Source of the DNA: Helopsaltes ochotensis
Lineage: Eukaryota > Chordata > Aves > Passeriformes > Locustellidae
Direction of reading: 5' to 3'
Length of the DNA stretch: 64,000 nt
Assembly (NCBI GenBank): GCA_013400155.1
Contig: VXBM01000017.1
Span: 62,001-126,000, forward strand
Below the pieces are notes generated by a model. The model was not told the origin of the DNA, made no database searches, and worked only from the letters and a program-made list of their open reading frames with translations. Position numbers and translations under genes: made by a program. Shown here piece by piece: positions 1 to 12,700 of this stretch (position 1 is its first letter; the number at the start of each line of letters is the position of its first letter).

Positions 1-1265
1 TTACTACACACTTTACATAAATCTAACAAATCAGTCTAGTGACAGTAGTGCAAGCAGAAATGGCAAACTTTAAATAAGTATAGCACTGAAGATTAAAAGG
101 CACTTAGCCATAAAGACTTATAAAAATATGCTAGTTCTGTAGATATAGCTAATAGGAAAAAAAACCAAAAACCCCACATATCTATGGATTTACACAACTG
201 ATTTCAACCTACCAAATGCCAAATCCTAAATGCAGCAACAACTCATGAGAAAGCTACTAAATGCAATTCTGAGTTAGTTGCAAAATTTATAAGAAAGCTT
301 GATTAACAACCTAAAAAAAAAAAAATCTGAATTGCAACATCCCGAACAAACCTAATATGAAATAACGCTGCTTCACTGATCAGAGAAAATGCATATTTTG
401 GGAATAAAACAACCACAGTTTTTTCCTTACTTGTCCTGCAGGTTTTATGGCAGGGCCAGAAAACAACCGCAGTATGAAAATATCAGATAGCACTCTGCTT
501 GAACAGGGAAAGACCTCTCTAGTGTTACATGTTTATTTTTGGGGTTTGTTACTCAAACAAACACCCGACTTTTGCTCACACATGCTTGCACATGCAGACA
601 CCCTACCCACCACATACCTTAACGTGCTTAAAAGGGGGTAACTTCCGAGCAAGTCTTTTATTCCCTGAGACTATTGTTCAGCAACAGCTCTGCAAATCCC
701 CCTGCCATGAGAACAGATAGATTTTTGTTGATGTTGTTTCGTTTTGTTTTAAATTGGCCTCAGCTGCATTTGATTGCTCCAAGCTTGTGGAGATTTTCCA
801 GCTGAGGCCCTGAAATCCCCATTAGGATTTAACTCCTCGGTCTCACTTTCCCCAGCTCCCCAACTCCCAGTTCTGCTGATACAAATGGCGACTGTGCTCC
901 TAAGTGTGCGTAGGAACGATAGAGAGAAAATCTCGGTGTTTAAGGGGTAACCCTGAGCCTTTGTGCTCCCTGCAGGCCCTGACTGCAGGCCTGCCTGAGC
1001 CCTCTCCGTGGCCCAAGCACAGTCCCAGCAGACCTCCATGGCTGTCATCACTCTGAGCAAAACTCTGGCAATTCCAGTCGTCTCAGTCGCTTTATGAAAA
1101 AAAAAAAAAAAATCACTTTTCTTGAAGCATTTCAAATAATTGCAGTCTGCGGAAGGAAAATATATTTAAAACGTATTGGAAAGACTCCTGAAGATGGAAC
1201 AGAGCTGGTAAATATTGATGAGAGAGAGGAAACAGGGCTGCTCTGCAGAGGTTTGTCTCCAAATA
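1..1265. other. Noncoding AT-rich sequence, no gene seen
   Basis: Unique-looking AT-rich sequence. The open frames here are short, overlap on both strands and show no domain, signal peptide or compositional sign of coding. A run of 16 A lies at 1097-1112. There is no repeat I recognise. Confidence 0.7.
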
Positions 1266-1612
1266 TCAGCTTACTTCAGCCTACAGCCTGCACTTGGGGA
1301 TCAGCAGCCCCATCGCACCGGCCCCACACACAGCACCAAAGCTGGAGGTGCTGTGGGGCTGGAGAACCCCCCCACGCAGCCCTGGCCAGCTGGCATCCAT
1401 TCCGGGGGCAGTGGCCGCCTTTGGGGCACGCTGCACAGAGCCACAGAAAGAGCAGAGCCTCCCTCCCCTGCCCCTGCCCCTCCCCGGCTGCTGAGAATAA
1501 CGTGAGTAAATGTCACCGACTACAGCAAGCCGCAGCACTGCTGTTCGGGTTTAAAGGCAGGCTGCTGATTCAGGGCTGCAGGCCAGGCTGATGCTAGCCA
1601 CAGCGCAGGGCG
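1266..1612. other. GC-rich patch with modest CpG content
   Basis: GC content rises sharply against both flanks, with pyrimidine-rich stretches around 1460-1490 and roughly a dozen CpGs in about 345 bases. By rough count the CpG observed/expected ratio is only about 0.4, so it does not qualify as a strict CpG island. Overlapping frames on both strands stay open here, as expected where stop codons are rare in GC-rich DNA. None of their translations shows a known domain. It could be a decayed GC-rich repeat, a local regulatory patch or an old LTR; I cannot tell which. Confidence 0.5.
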
Positions 1613-4600
1613 TGCTGGGGTTAGAGAGGAGTCCAGTCTATCAATAAAACACAGTTGCCCTGAGGGGCAGAAAAAGTATACAGGGTTCTTAATTGCATCG
1701 GCAGTAGCGAAGAGAAAAAGAAGCTTTGTTTTCTTTTTAACAAAAAGTCCTTCCTATACTGTTTCGACTAAAACAGCCCTGCCCATATTCCTAGGGAGTT
1801 GCAGCTCCTTATATGCATTTAAAAGCCTCCCTATAACTCACCAAGTTATATCTGCTTTTGCTGGCTAACAACTATAGTTTTCCCTTTCCTTCTGTGTCCT
1901 CGTGTGTTTGTGACACTATATGAAGTAAAAATACACTTTTTTGTGTAAAAAATCAAACAAGCCTGGAGGAACCCTGCTAATGTCTCTGTGTTTTGACCAG
2001 TGGGGCCAGGCCACGACTTGCCATGTAACAAAGGGTGTTGGGGCAGTTGTGTCAAATGAGAAAAAACCGAGCAGAAGTGTTCCCTATCACAGTATACTTT
2101 ACACTAATATCTAGCCTCTTTTAATACGCATGAAAGTCAAATATAGAGGGGAAAAAAAAAAAAAAAGGCTGACCTAAAAAGACCATATTAACTATAAAGT
2201 AATATCAAGGAGTAAGCCTCAAGTCCCACTTCTTTTGCAGATGTTGCCTTTTTTTTCAAGGACATGGTTCTGTAAATTTTGAGTAGAAAAAGAGTCTTTT
2301 TTATTTGGCTTAATTCTTAATTGAAACCATCCTACAGGAGAACACAGACAGTAGTCAAGAAACATAGATGAAAATCTTAATACCAAAGTCCTTTTCAAAT
2401 TCAAGTGCAAATAAATTAGGAGTATTAATTACATCATATGTGAGTCAAGACCTAGTTATTTCTGCTAAAGAGGACTTGATTAATGAGACTGTGATTTTAT
2501 ATTTATACAGCAGAAACACCTCTACTCCCTCCATCTGCAGGGCATGAGCACTCAAAATGAACATATTTTAAGTAATTACTCACAGTTGATCTCCTCATGA
2601 CAAAGGTCTGAAAATTGCTCCCTTCTTACTTTTAAAAAAAGGATTACATTTTAATTTCTATCTCCCATTTTGTATGCAATCAGTGAACCTGATATCATGT
2701 CAAAGGACAGTTTTAAATTAGAGTGAGGCAAATAGTCCATAAACTCAATCCTAATAACTTGATTTCTACACTAACAACTTTCTTAAATACTATGCTCTTG
2801 AGTTTGCTGTTCTCTGAATGGTCTTTTTACATTTTCATTATTTTTTCTTCCAATTGAAACTATTATAATTTAATGTTAAGATGTTGCCATTTTATTAATA
2901 TTTTTTTTCCCAGATACCCTTCTGAAATCTGGAAAATAACACCTACAGAGTAAAATGTAACACTCCCTCTTGTTCAGCAGTGCTGCATTTCTAACTAAGC
3001 ACACTACGTAGCTCTAGACTCTGTAGATAGAGCAAATTTACTTGGCTTTAATGAAGAGAATCCTGGATATATATTTAATTTCAAACCATTCATTCAAAAG
3101 AATCCCTCTGAAAAAATTTTATCTGGGCATTCAAGCTGGGGTGTTAAAGACTGAGTCATTCAAGGATTTTAGTTCAGAATCATCTTTGTCAGTATGAAAG
3201 TATCTTTATGTCAATCAGAAATAGTCTCAAAGTCAAATCTTTCTTGGGGCACTGGTACCTTGAAGTTCAAATAAAGTTATTTTTTTATATCATCCGAACA
3301 GCAAATACTAGGGACTCTACCCAAAGATGGCTTTAATCCTCAGAGAGTTATAGATGCTATGGCAAGTGTTTACACTTCTCATGCTATTTATCACACAGTA
3401 TCCTATTAATGTTTTTCATGTGTCATGGCATCCCTTGGGATGGTTCTCCACCCACACTGAACCATGAAATGCTGATGAAATCCATGCTCTGAAAAACTGG
3501 GTTCAATAAAAAACAGGAAACTTTAAGATAAGAAGAGTAAAAAGGATCTCCTAATTCCACTTACCATGAATTTCATTACAAGGGAACTCTTTGGTTATTG
3601 AACATAACAAAGTCTGCACAAATGGACAAGCTCATACTTGATTCAGTGCTGATTATGCCATCCATTACATACACTGAAGTGGTTCTGTGGGAACATCAAC
3701 GTGCTCAAGAAGCTTTCCACTTTCACAGCAATAGTTAGACAGTAAGTTTCTGAGACGGGGTATTTGTGAGTAAGCTACAAGCAACAGCAATATACATATC
3801 TAACCCTGCTAAACTTTTGTAACGTCATCTTGAACTCAGCTGTAATAAATAAAAACCTCTCTATTTTTTTTCCTAGCAGTTTTACAAGATGGAAGTGCAA
3901 GTACTAATAAAATATATGGTTTAATTAACTAAACTTATGCTGCAATGTACATTAGAAGTGGATGATTTACAGAGTGTTATCCTCTTCAGGACAGAATAAT
4001 GCAAACAGCATAATTAAAAGTTGATGAGAAGTGTATTTATTGAGTACACAGAAAGAATAGACACTCAGATTTATGATACACAAAGTGTACCTTTCATTTG
4101 CAATATTAACATTTTAAAGTCCAAAGCATCAGCATAATGCATCCAAAGTGTTCTATGCAGCATCCATATAATTCAACCCTGTTAAACCTCACACTGCTGA
4201 TGGTAAATTATGTGACCCGAACATATACAAGTGTAACATGATATATTGTGATATCATGATTATGTTCATTGAGATGTCTGTGGATGCAATATATCACATT
4301 TGCCTGTCTGTAAGTACATGTGAAATAGTTGAAGGGCCATACATTTATTTGTGACATGAATTTCAGAGCCATCAGTCATAGCCCCATCAATGTAAAAGAA
4401 GTCACTGTTTAATTTTAATGAAAGTGCTTTTAGAAAATTCCAGCTAGTATTCATGCAGATTAGGGCCTGTTGAGCCCTGGGTATTTGATATATTATTTTG
4501 AGAGTTCAGAAAGAGCATAACTATACTAGAAGATAAAATGTATATTAATACCCTGGGAATTTTCAAACTTGTAAGCTAGGTAGACTCAATCTCACAAGAC

Positions 4601-6055
4601 AATTACTTTATTTCTGTCTTTATAATAAATCCAGTCCAACATCCTGCTATTTGGAAAAATCCATTTTTTGAGGTGTAGAGGCAGATACTATGAACACCTA
4701 TTATCCAAACATCAACACTACTGAATTTTTTAGAGAGACACACACAGATATCATGTACCAAGTAAGGCTTTTTGTCAATATCTAAATCATCAGGTAAATA
4801 GACTCCCAACCAGCTGTAACATATCTCCGTTATGAAATTAATTTGTCTCCCTTGTAAGTATATTATTTTTTGAACAGTTTGATGCACAAAGTAACTTGTA
4901 ATGGGGGTTTGAAAATCCATGTTAAAAAAATAATTGTGGCTATAGTTATAAAACCAAATTTGGAGAGAGAGGGCAATTTGTGGGAAAAGAAAAATAAGCT
5001 TCTTTATATAGCACCATCTTAACATATACATTCTTTTCAGAAAATAACTTATTGGAAAGGTGAAACTAGATGCAAAACATCTGCTGGTCCCTTATAATTA
5101 GTAGTTTCATTCTTTCTGAAAACTTCCTTTAGCTCCTCTCCCAATTTAAAATGTATTTACAGCAAAATGTTTGGGGTCACTCTGTGAAGTCAGCAGAAGT
5201 GGCAAACAGGTCTGCTAAGAGAGATGAAAATAGTTATTTAGCAGGTTTTCCATACATAACATGATTTTTATGAAAAGACAAAAGTTTCTGTGCCCTCAAT
5301 TAGAACTTTCTTATTATCCGCATATAAACACATGGGAGCAAATTTACTAGAAAAACGGATGGATGGATTTAAACCAGCAGTATTTGCTTCTCCCATTACC
5401 AATGCTCAGCTGTGAACCTAGCTTCCCAATTACGTGAAGAGGAGCACATAATTTTGGATAGATCCACTACCACTACCAACTACTTCTGTGGTGCCATATT
5501 TGTGCACACAACCTTCCCCACATGTGCTCTGGCCTCTGAACCCAGCCCTCCTAAGTGTATGCTTACAGTTAAATAGTATTTTAAAGCTTTTGATAAAGGT
5601 GGCTGAGTAGTTACCATGCCCCAAGCTCTACTCACCTTTCTGTCCTTCCTGTCAACAGAAATATGAATGGCTAAAAATACATACCAGATTTTAACTGAAG
5701 ACAATCACTTTTAAATTGATAGAGTCTCATTATAAAGTAGTTACTAAATACTAATTACTAAGGATTTTTCTTTCCTTCTCTGCCAATACATTGTTGGGGC
5801 AATTTCCTCAAAAGTTTAAAAAGAACGTCAGACTGTTCATTTGTGCATGATTATTTCAACTTGGATATATGTGGAGGTTTTTTTCATTGAGGGGTGTGTG
5901 CGTAATTGCATAAGACTAACAACAATTGGGCCTGGAAGAAAAATGTACCACAGAAATACATCAAGCTATGTATTTCCCAGATAAGAAAACTGGAATTCCC
6001 CTTTTACCATATTTTTTTTTCATTATAATTTGTGGCTAATATAAAAAATAATTTG
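1613..6055. other. Noncoding AT-rich sequence, no gene seen
   Basis: Long AT-rich stretch without recognisable genes. A minus-strand open frame of 142 codons at 4603-5031 has no domain I recognise and is close to what chance gives in this composition. An 8-bp perfect inverted repeat (CATGATAT at 4237-4244 and ATATCATG at 4251-4258, 6-base loop) is visible, as is a short hairpin near 3586-3610. Neither resembles a known RNA gene. Confidence 0.65.
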
Positions 6056-6059
6056 TGGT

Positions 6060-6170
6060 TCTGGTATGGATTTGCTATGAAACCTTGGGAAGACCACTTG
6101 AACTCTTTGTATTTTAGTTTCTTCAGCTGTAAAAATCAGATGATTTATATTAGTTTCTTTTCATCACTTC
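6060..6170 (+). repeat. MIR SINE fragment (ancient)
   Basis: The stretch at about 6072-6141 follows the MIR core order: a gaaACCTTGGGAA-type block, then a CACTTGAACTCT block, then a TTAGTTTCTTCAGCTGTAAAAA block. These correspond to the well-known MIR segments 'gaccttgggcaagtcacttaacctct' and 'cagtttcctcatctgtaaaat' with scattered substitutions. MIRs are tRNA-derived SINEs moved by L2 LINEs. They are old and rare in birds, which fits the high divergence. Orientation is plus; the outer limits are approximate. Confidence 0.75.
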
Positions 6171-8635
6171 AAATTAACTAATAAGCAAAAAATCTCTTTG
6201 CCTTTTAAATATTACTATTAAGAAAAATACAAATCTTCCTGTTTTAATGGTATATTAATTCAATTATTATTTTCAGCCACAGCTCCTATTAGGCACAAAA
6301 TAAATTAAAAAGTCACCAAACTGGTGAAGAGCTTCAGCTATATTACGTATAGGAAAGTACTATACATTCTTTTTCACAACCTGCTTTCTTATCCTCTTTT
6401 GCACTTACTCTGTTTCGGTTAAATTGTTTTTATACTGTTACGAAAGATATAAGGCTAGGGATGCTAAAGTTCAGATTGCCAGTCAATACTGAGACTTTAA
6501 AATTAATTTGTTGATTTTACTGGGAATAGTCAACACCAGATAGCTGACATATATGAGCTAAGCTCACTTTTGCTTAATGGGAAATGTCTTCTCAAGGGCA
6601 AGTCAGGATTTAGCAAAGGACAGAATAAATTATGTTTAGTGATGGTCCCTTTGGGATAAGGCTAATTTTTCCTAAAGTTATCTGTGAATGCATGTATATT
6701 AATGCAGCAGCTACCTCTACGTAATTTCTCAGGATAATACGTTTTCTCTTGGAAGTAGTGTCCACACAGCCATTTTAGTGGAATAATATGGTCATGTCTT
6801 TTTCTGAGGTTCTGACATTTTTCACAAAATAGACCCTTAATTAAACAAAGATGTCAAAGTTTAGAAATTTACTATTACTCATTCTATTGCATGAAGTTTG
6901 GCATGAGGAGGCTGGTTTATAAAAATCTTTTTCACTTAATTTTCTTATGTTAAGGGCCCTTTCCAAATTGGCTTTAAATAAATGGTACTTTGGCAGTGAC
7001 AGAAATACTAGGATTTCCATACTTTCCATTCTATTCCATAGGATACCAGTCCTGAGACCCAAGTAAGAGGTAAAGTATCCTGACTGAGATTTTTTTTAAT
7101 GATGTCAGATGGTTACTGTATTTTAAATTATCACTTTACTTTAATCCAGTTGGGAATATAATTTAAACAAAACCATTGGAAGTAACATGAGTTCAGCTGG
7201 TGGGCAATACTTTTATTTTTATTTTGGTCAAAAGAGAGAAAGGGTCAAAAAGAACACAAAAAGATTCAGGCACCTAGTATTTTTCTGACAAAGGTCTGTC
7301 ACAAATCTGAACTTGGATATGAATCTGAGTCCCATCATGACTATGCCTTGCCTGCTTTCCAGACTGAAAAAAAATGCTTTTACTCTTTGAATAGTTCAAA
7401 CTCTGCTTCACACCCATTCATACACCCATTTCTGACAAAAAATGAGTTACAAGTATGAACTCAAGCCCCTAACTCTGTTTATCCTCTCACTTCATCTTTC
7501 CTCACATATCTGGGTTAGATTTGTTTGACTCTTTTTTTTTTGTGATTCCACAACAAACACAGTCAATACTGTGTGTTGTATTCTTCCCATCACTCCGTAA
7601 CAGGTGCTGAGCACACCTCCTGCTGCGATCCCACAGAAAGCAACCATCAGGCTCTGCTTCTGCTCCCTATATTTCTTCCTATTCCAGTGTCACAGCACAC
7701 CCTTTTGTGAAAGGACAAGGGTTCTCGATGAGAGCCTACTGTGATTTTTGGAATCAGCAACCTTATGTGATGCAGGCTGTCTTCCCCTCTTGCAGCAGGG
7801 TCACAAATGTTGCCAGGGCCCCAACCTGAAAATCCATTACAAATGCATTCCCAGCTAGAGAGGTGAGCTAAACACAAGGTATACTTCAATCCACTGATCC
7901 AGCAGCACCTATTTTTTTATAAAAAAATTCAGAAAGGGAAAGGAAAAAGATTGTGTGAAAGCTTGTGAAATGCTAATGTTTTAAACAACATGGCTAAGAA
8001 AAGCCTTCCTTGAAACAAACTCAATAACAAATTAACGCTAATTGTCTAAAATTAGACCTTACAAAAATCAAAAGGATACGCGAATCAGAGAACTTCTGGG
8101 CGAAGCTGAAACGTGAAAATATCATAGGGTGGAAGATACAGCTAATGGGTCTTTTCTTCACAGTTTCTGAGCCTAATTTCCCTAAGGCCATTCTGTGGCT
8201 ATGGTGATCCTAACCAGTAGCAAAACTGAAAGGCAAACAGAAGAAAATGAAACGAAAAGGGAAATAAACCAAGCAGGTCCTCAGCAGTGGTGAGTTACTG
8301 GAAGTCTGTTATCTTTCGCCTACCACCAGCGAGCTGCCGATGGTCAGTCAGTGGGAGGGTAGGACAAGAAAAGTGTTCATCCACTTCAAAGCTTGCCAAA
8401 CAACTCTACCACCTTGAGTAACCGAGCTCTTCTTACTAAGGCTCCCTGCAGTTTGTGTGCATTCAGCTTTTCACTTTCAAGTGTTTCCCTCACCAGTCTC
8501 TGCAAAGCCCGCTTCATCCCACCTCGAAATTTCAAACGCAGGGAACTGCTGTGGGAGGGAGAAAGCACATTTCCCTTTGTTGTGGGTTTCTCCCTACAGG
8601 CTCAGCCAGCCTAGCAGATGGTAGTACACGAGACC
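6171..8635. other. Noncoding AT-rich sequence, no gene seen
   Basis: Mostly unique AT-rich sequence. From about 7560 to 8620 it becomes somewhat less AT-rich, with overlapping short open frames on both strands that show no domain. No recognisable repeat, RNA gene or coding exon. Confidence 0.65.
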
Positions 8636-8639
8636 CTTT

Positions 8640-8880
8640 TTTTTTTTCCCCAGTGAAGCTAAGCATGATTTACAGGCTTGAGTTATTATTTATCATTATT
8701 CATTTTCTGTCACCAGTGCATTGAAGGTTAATAGAAATGCCAGCATGCTCACTGATTTACTTAGTAAAATATTTGTTCCAAGGTTTAGGTCAGATGATTG
8801 GTGTCTGAGCGAGCTTGAGGTTTATGCATTATGAAAAGCAAGCTGACTTGACCTTGAGCCACTAGCACCAGCACTATATA
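8640..8880. promoter_or_regulatory. Candidate noncoding regulatory element
   Basis: Seen: a repeat-free block with an octamer-like ATGCATTA at 8824-8831 (POU-factor type) and TGACCTTGA at 8849-8857, which is the reverse complement of the TCAAGGTCA site bound by ERR and SF1 (NR5A) receptors. It also holds TTATTATTTATCATTATTC-like AT-rich homeodomain sequence. The two motifs lie about 18 bases apart. No coding frame covers them usefully. The enhancer reading is an inference from motif content; conservation is untested. Confidence 0.3.
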
Positions 8881-9176
8881 TTACTTTAGAGGAGTGACCT
8901 TCAGAACCCCAAGACACACTAGATGTATTCAACACATGTTTTCTTCTCCCATACTACTGACATTGTATACATTCCAGATGAACTTATGTAATGTAAGATG
9001 ATACTCACTTTTCATCTAATGAATTTGAGTAGGATGAGACATTCAACTAAAACCCCCCACCTCGGAGGTAACAAACTACCTTTGAATCCCAGATGGACTG
9101 AGGCTTAACAAGTTCTTCAGGCTAATTGACACACTGTCACACTGAGCATCTGGTTCACAAACCCACACAGGATGCC
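8881..9176. other. Noncoding sequence, nothing recognised
   Basis: AT-rich unique sequence between the candidate element and the first ancient palindromic repeat. No frame or repeat stands out. Confidence 0.6.
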
Positions 9177-9240
9177 GAGGGCCGGATTCTGAGATTCACC
9201 ACCTTGGTACAACTCAGGAGCAACTCCAACAACCATGATA
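9177..9240. repeat. Ancient sauropsid interspersed repeat fragment
   Basis: The block starts GGGCCGGATTCTGA and continues with a diverged '...CTCAGGAGCAACTCCA' segment. From memory this matches a short palindromic repeat common in turtle, crocodile and bird DNA ('ggccagattctgatctca...aaatcaggagtaactcca'). I do not assign a database name. It is noncoding and probably a decayed MITE-like element. Confidence 0.5.
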
Positions 9241-9634
9241 TTAAGTGAGAAAAATATAAAGTCCATGGGTGAAAATTCCCAAATTGTCAGGATTTATGCC
9301 TGGATTATACTACTTAATACTTGAGTTAATAATCCAGCCCTGCATGCCACCTCTTTTTTTCCTGTGTAAATGGACCCCTAAGTGTGGTGTGATGTTGTCA
9401 GACAAGAATAAACATATGCAAACAATGGTTACAGAAACTATTTTCTTACCCTTGATTTTCACATTGGCCCAGTCTTCTTTCTATTCTCACTTGTGTAGCA
9501 GTATATAAGTATCTTCAGATGATTTCTTTTTGTTCTATTTTTTCAAACAAACAATGGCCACTATAGCCAAAATGAAAAATCTTAACAACGCTGAGATTTA
9601 ATATTATTAATTTGAAAGGCTCTCAGTTTGCTGT
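9241..9634. other. Noncoding sequence, nothing recognised
   Basis: AT-rich unique sequence. One 79-codon plus-strand frame (9269-9508) has a hydrophobic stretch but no domain and no supporting splice or start context. Confidence 0.6.
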
Positions 9635-9720
9635 CAGCTACACTGGGACAAAGCCAGACTAATTCCAGACTCTTTAGTGGATCTACTCCAGATTTACATC
9701 AGCAAAAATAAGAGCAATTA
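9635..9720. repeat. Ancient sauropsid palindromic repeat fragment
   Basis: Contains CTACACTGGGA at the left and CTACTCCAGATTTACATCAG at the right, ending in 'aataagagcaatt'. This is the pattern of the palindromic element whose arms read roughly 'acaccagtgtaaat' and 'actccagatttacacc'. It seems to be the same family as the fragments near 9177, 27291 and 58017. Diverged and noncoding. Confidence 0.5.
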
Positions 9721-12700
9721 TTTGGCACAATACATATATGTATTTTTTCCAGCTTCTCTTTAATTCTTCCCAGGTATCAACCAGAGAAACGTCATCCCTA
9801 AGAAAAATTAAAAGCAGAACCTTTTGCCTCCATACCCTATTAAGACAGAAACACCTTCTTAATTTTTCACTTCCCCCATACATGACATTTTGAGATAGCT
9901 GAGATTTATATAGGCAGATTTGGCAGCCTTTTCATATTTACCTACACTCAGAGATAAATCAAACCCAGGGCACTCTCTCCAAGAACAAGTTATTTGTTAT
10001 CTGACTAAGTAAGTGTTAGTGGATCAGACATAGAAAAGGTATTCCTATTATAACTGTGTTGTTTGGCTATGATTTACTGTGGTAGATGATAATAATTTTT
10101 TATTCTTGATTATACAGTGTATTCTCTTATTGTCTTATGTATTTCAACATAGCTAGTTACTGGGAAGGGTAGAGGGAGAGGGAGGTGGATTGGTGTTTGA
10201 CACATTAACCAAAGGAAGGAAACTGATCCCCATCAGCAGAAGGAGAGAAAACTTAATCCTGCTGTTAAATCAGAAACAATTAAACTCATGTGGGGTCTGC
10301 CAAGAAAAAAAAAGGCACTTCTAGAGAAAATATGGGTGAAATTTAATTTTTTCACTTGATATATCCATTAATCCCACAAAAGTCCCTGAAAGGAAGATGT
10401 TTCAATACTCTGGGTAGTAACTTAACACTCTTCTGCCCTCCACTCTGAAGAAGAAAAACTCAATTACACCATTATGTTCTCAGAGTGCCCTAATTCTTTT
10501 CTTCCACTTCTTTCTTACCTAAGAGTAACAGATTCCTCTTCCATAAGCAAAATTAAAATTTCCCCAAGACCACATCTTTTTCATCTTTCATACAAGCTGA
10601 TGTTGAATCAGCTGTAGGACTGCTGATTTCATGAATTCAAATAGTGATGAGTTACTTGTCTTTTAAAATTAAACAATAAAAATGTATGACTTCTGAAGCA
10701 ACATTAGAAACAGTCTTGTGGTGGGGCACAGGATTGGTTGAATTTGAAGTTTTCCTTCAATGACCAAGAAAATCAAAGCTATTACAAATCTAATATTAAG
10801 TCCAAGAACAGAATTTTGGTGAGGACATATAATCTCATGGTAAGACTATCTCAGATGCACATCTTTGTCAAGAATTGTGTAAAATAAAACAAGTTTCAGC
10901 ATATAGTAATACAGATCCTCTAGCTTTCCATGGAGCCTGCACCATCCGCATTAACAGTGGTGTTACTGTCACACCTCCCAACTTAGCTGCTATAAAGTTT
11001 GGTACTTTGGTAGACAACAGCCCCAATGCGCTGCAGTACTCGGAGCTACACTCACATACCTCAAAATTTGTCTTTCTTTTCCTTCAGCAAGATTTATTTA
11101 CCTCCTCTTTTCATCCAAAGACAGGTTCACTATCCTGTCACATTATGGTACATACTAGGTTTTGCTATTATAAGTAACTAACTTGCTCTCAATTAACCTT
11201 TTCTTGTGTTCTCTTTCCCTTGGTCACCTTCCAATTTCCAGAACTGATCTAGAAAGATAGAGAGAAGTAAATATGTATCAGGAGGCAGAGCATTTTTAGC
11301 ATACCTATCTACCAAAGCCATAAAGTATGATAGATATTTTAAAACAAAATGAATGTTAGTCTGGCTGCAGGAGACACCATAGAAGAAAAACCACATCTCT
11401 CAATAACAGAAATGCTAGGGAAAAGCTCATATCCTGTGCATCATGCCATATTATTTACTGTTTCTATTCAAGCCATTCAGAAAAATCCCTTCAGAAACAA
11501 TGCTGTATGAACTCACATGAAAAGTCACTGCCCTCAAAGCTCATTCTCCAAAGAGAACAATATTAGTTCCTTCTATTCCAAGCTAACTACCTAATGAAGG
11601 CCAGGTTTTCAAACCCTCCATGATATGGACAAAGATCTAGATATGCTGAACTAATATGCCTTTTTTTCATCTATCCTCCCCACCAAACCTTCCCTTTCCT
11701 CCTCTGTCCACCATCAGCCTGGCTCCTTAATTAGCTGCATGATAGAGAACTGAGCTTCAGAAAATCTGCCATTGTTTGGACATGCTGGACCCTACTGACA
11801 AGCTGGATCTAAGAAATTGAAAGAGTGATACAGCAAAAGAGAGTATTAGGGGAATGACAGTGGAAACCCAACTCCAACATGAATGGCAGCTTATTAGACC
11901 TAAAGGAAAGAGGAGTATGTTCACAAATTTATGTGCTTATGTAAATCCGTCAGCCAGTATTAAAAAAAAAGTAACCCAAAAATTCATCAATCATACTGAT
12001 GTCTGTGCAACTCTTTCGTCTACCTATTGAAGCTGAATTCTTGCCTCTTCCCCACCTTCCCATTTCTCTGCCTTGCATTGCTTCACTATGATCACTCCTA
12101 CGTTTGTGATTCAGACTTACAACTGTACTTTTGAATACTCCAAGCTTAATCCAAAAGGATGCTTACACTAGTTCATGATGAAAACCTGGTCATTACTGTG
12201 TGTAATCATCCCAAATTCACTAAGTTATAACGGGTATGTACACTTTCAATGTGCTAAGCAGTAAATAGCCAGAAGAGCTTGGAATTTTAATGTGCAACTT
12301 CAAGCAACAGATGAAAACACATAATACCCTAACACACAGAGGATGAAATTAGATAATATCTCCCATCATGAGCTAAAACCAAGGTGCTAAAGTCATTGGA
12401 TTCTGCACTTCACCTCTACAGAAAGCTATTTTCAGGCATTTAGAGGATAAAGGACCAACAATATCTAAGTAAGTAGTGCCATTAGTTTACACTGCATTTG
12501 CTTTTCAGGACTACAAAATAGCTCACAGGATTTTCATTTCTTTCTTTAGTAATCATTAAAATATGCCTAATAAAATGGATTATTTACAGCCATTTAGGAA
12601 TAAAATAACTACTCCTGTGTTTTTGTTAGAAGAACAAGTGGTGATACAAGACATCTTAGGTAATACTAATTGCTTCTTGACAACTCACCTTCTTGATGAA

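Noticed and set aside
1094..1591. 165-codon plus-strand open frame
   Set aside because: Begins at a poly-A run (encoding poly-Lys) and crosses the GC-rich patch; overlapping frames on both strands are open too, and there is no domain.
3586..3610. miR-9-like word TCTTTGGTTAT and a small hairpin
   Set aside because: Only the first 11 bases match miR-9; the rest differs and the fold is far too short for a precursor.
4237..4258. 8-bp inverted repeat CATGATAT/ATATCATG
   Set aside because: Short and AT-rich; many such arise by chance in 64 kb.
4603..5031. 142-codon minus-strand open frame
   Set aside because: No domain, hydrophobic and aromatic composition typical of AT-rich random translation, and length near chance expectation.
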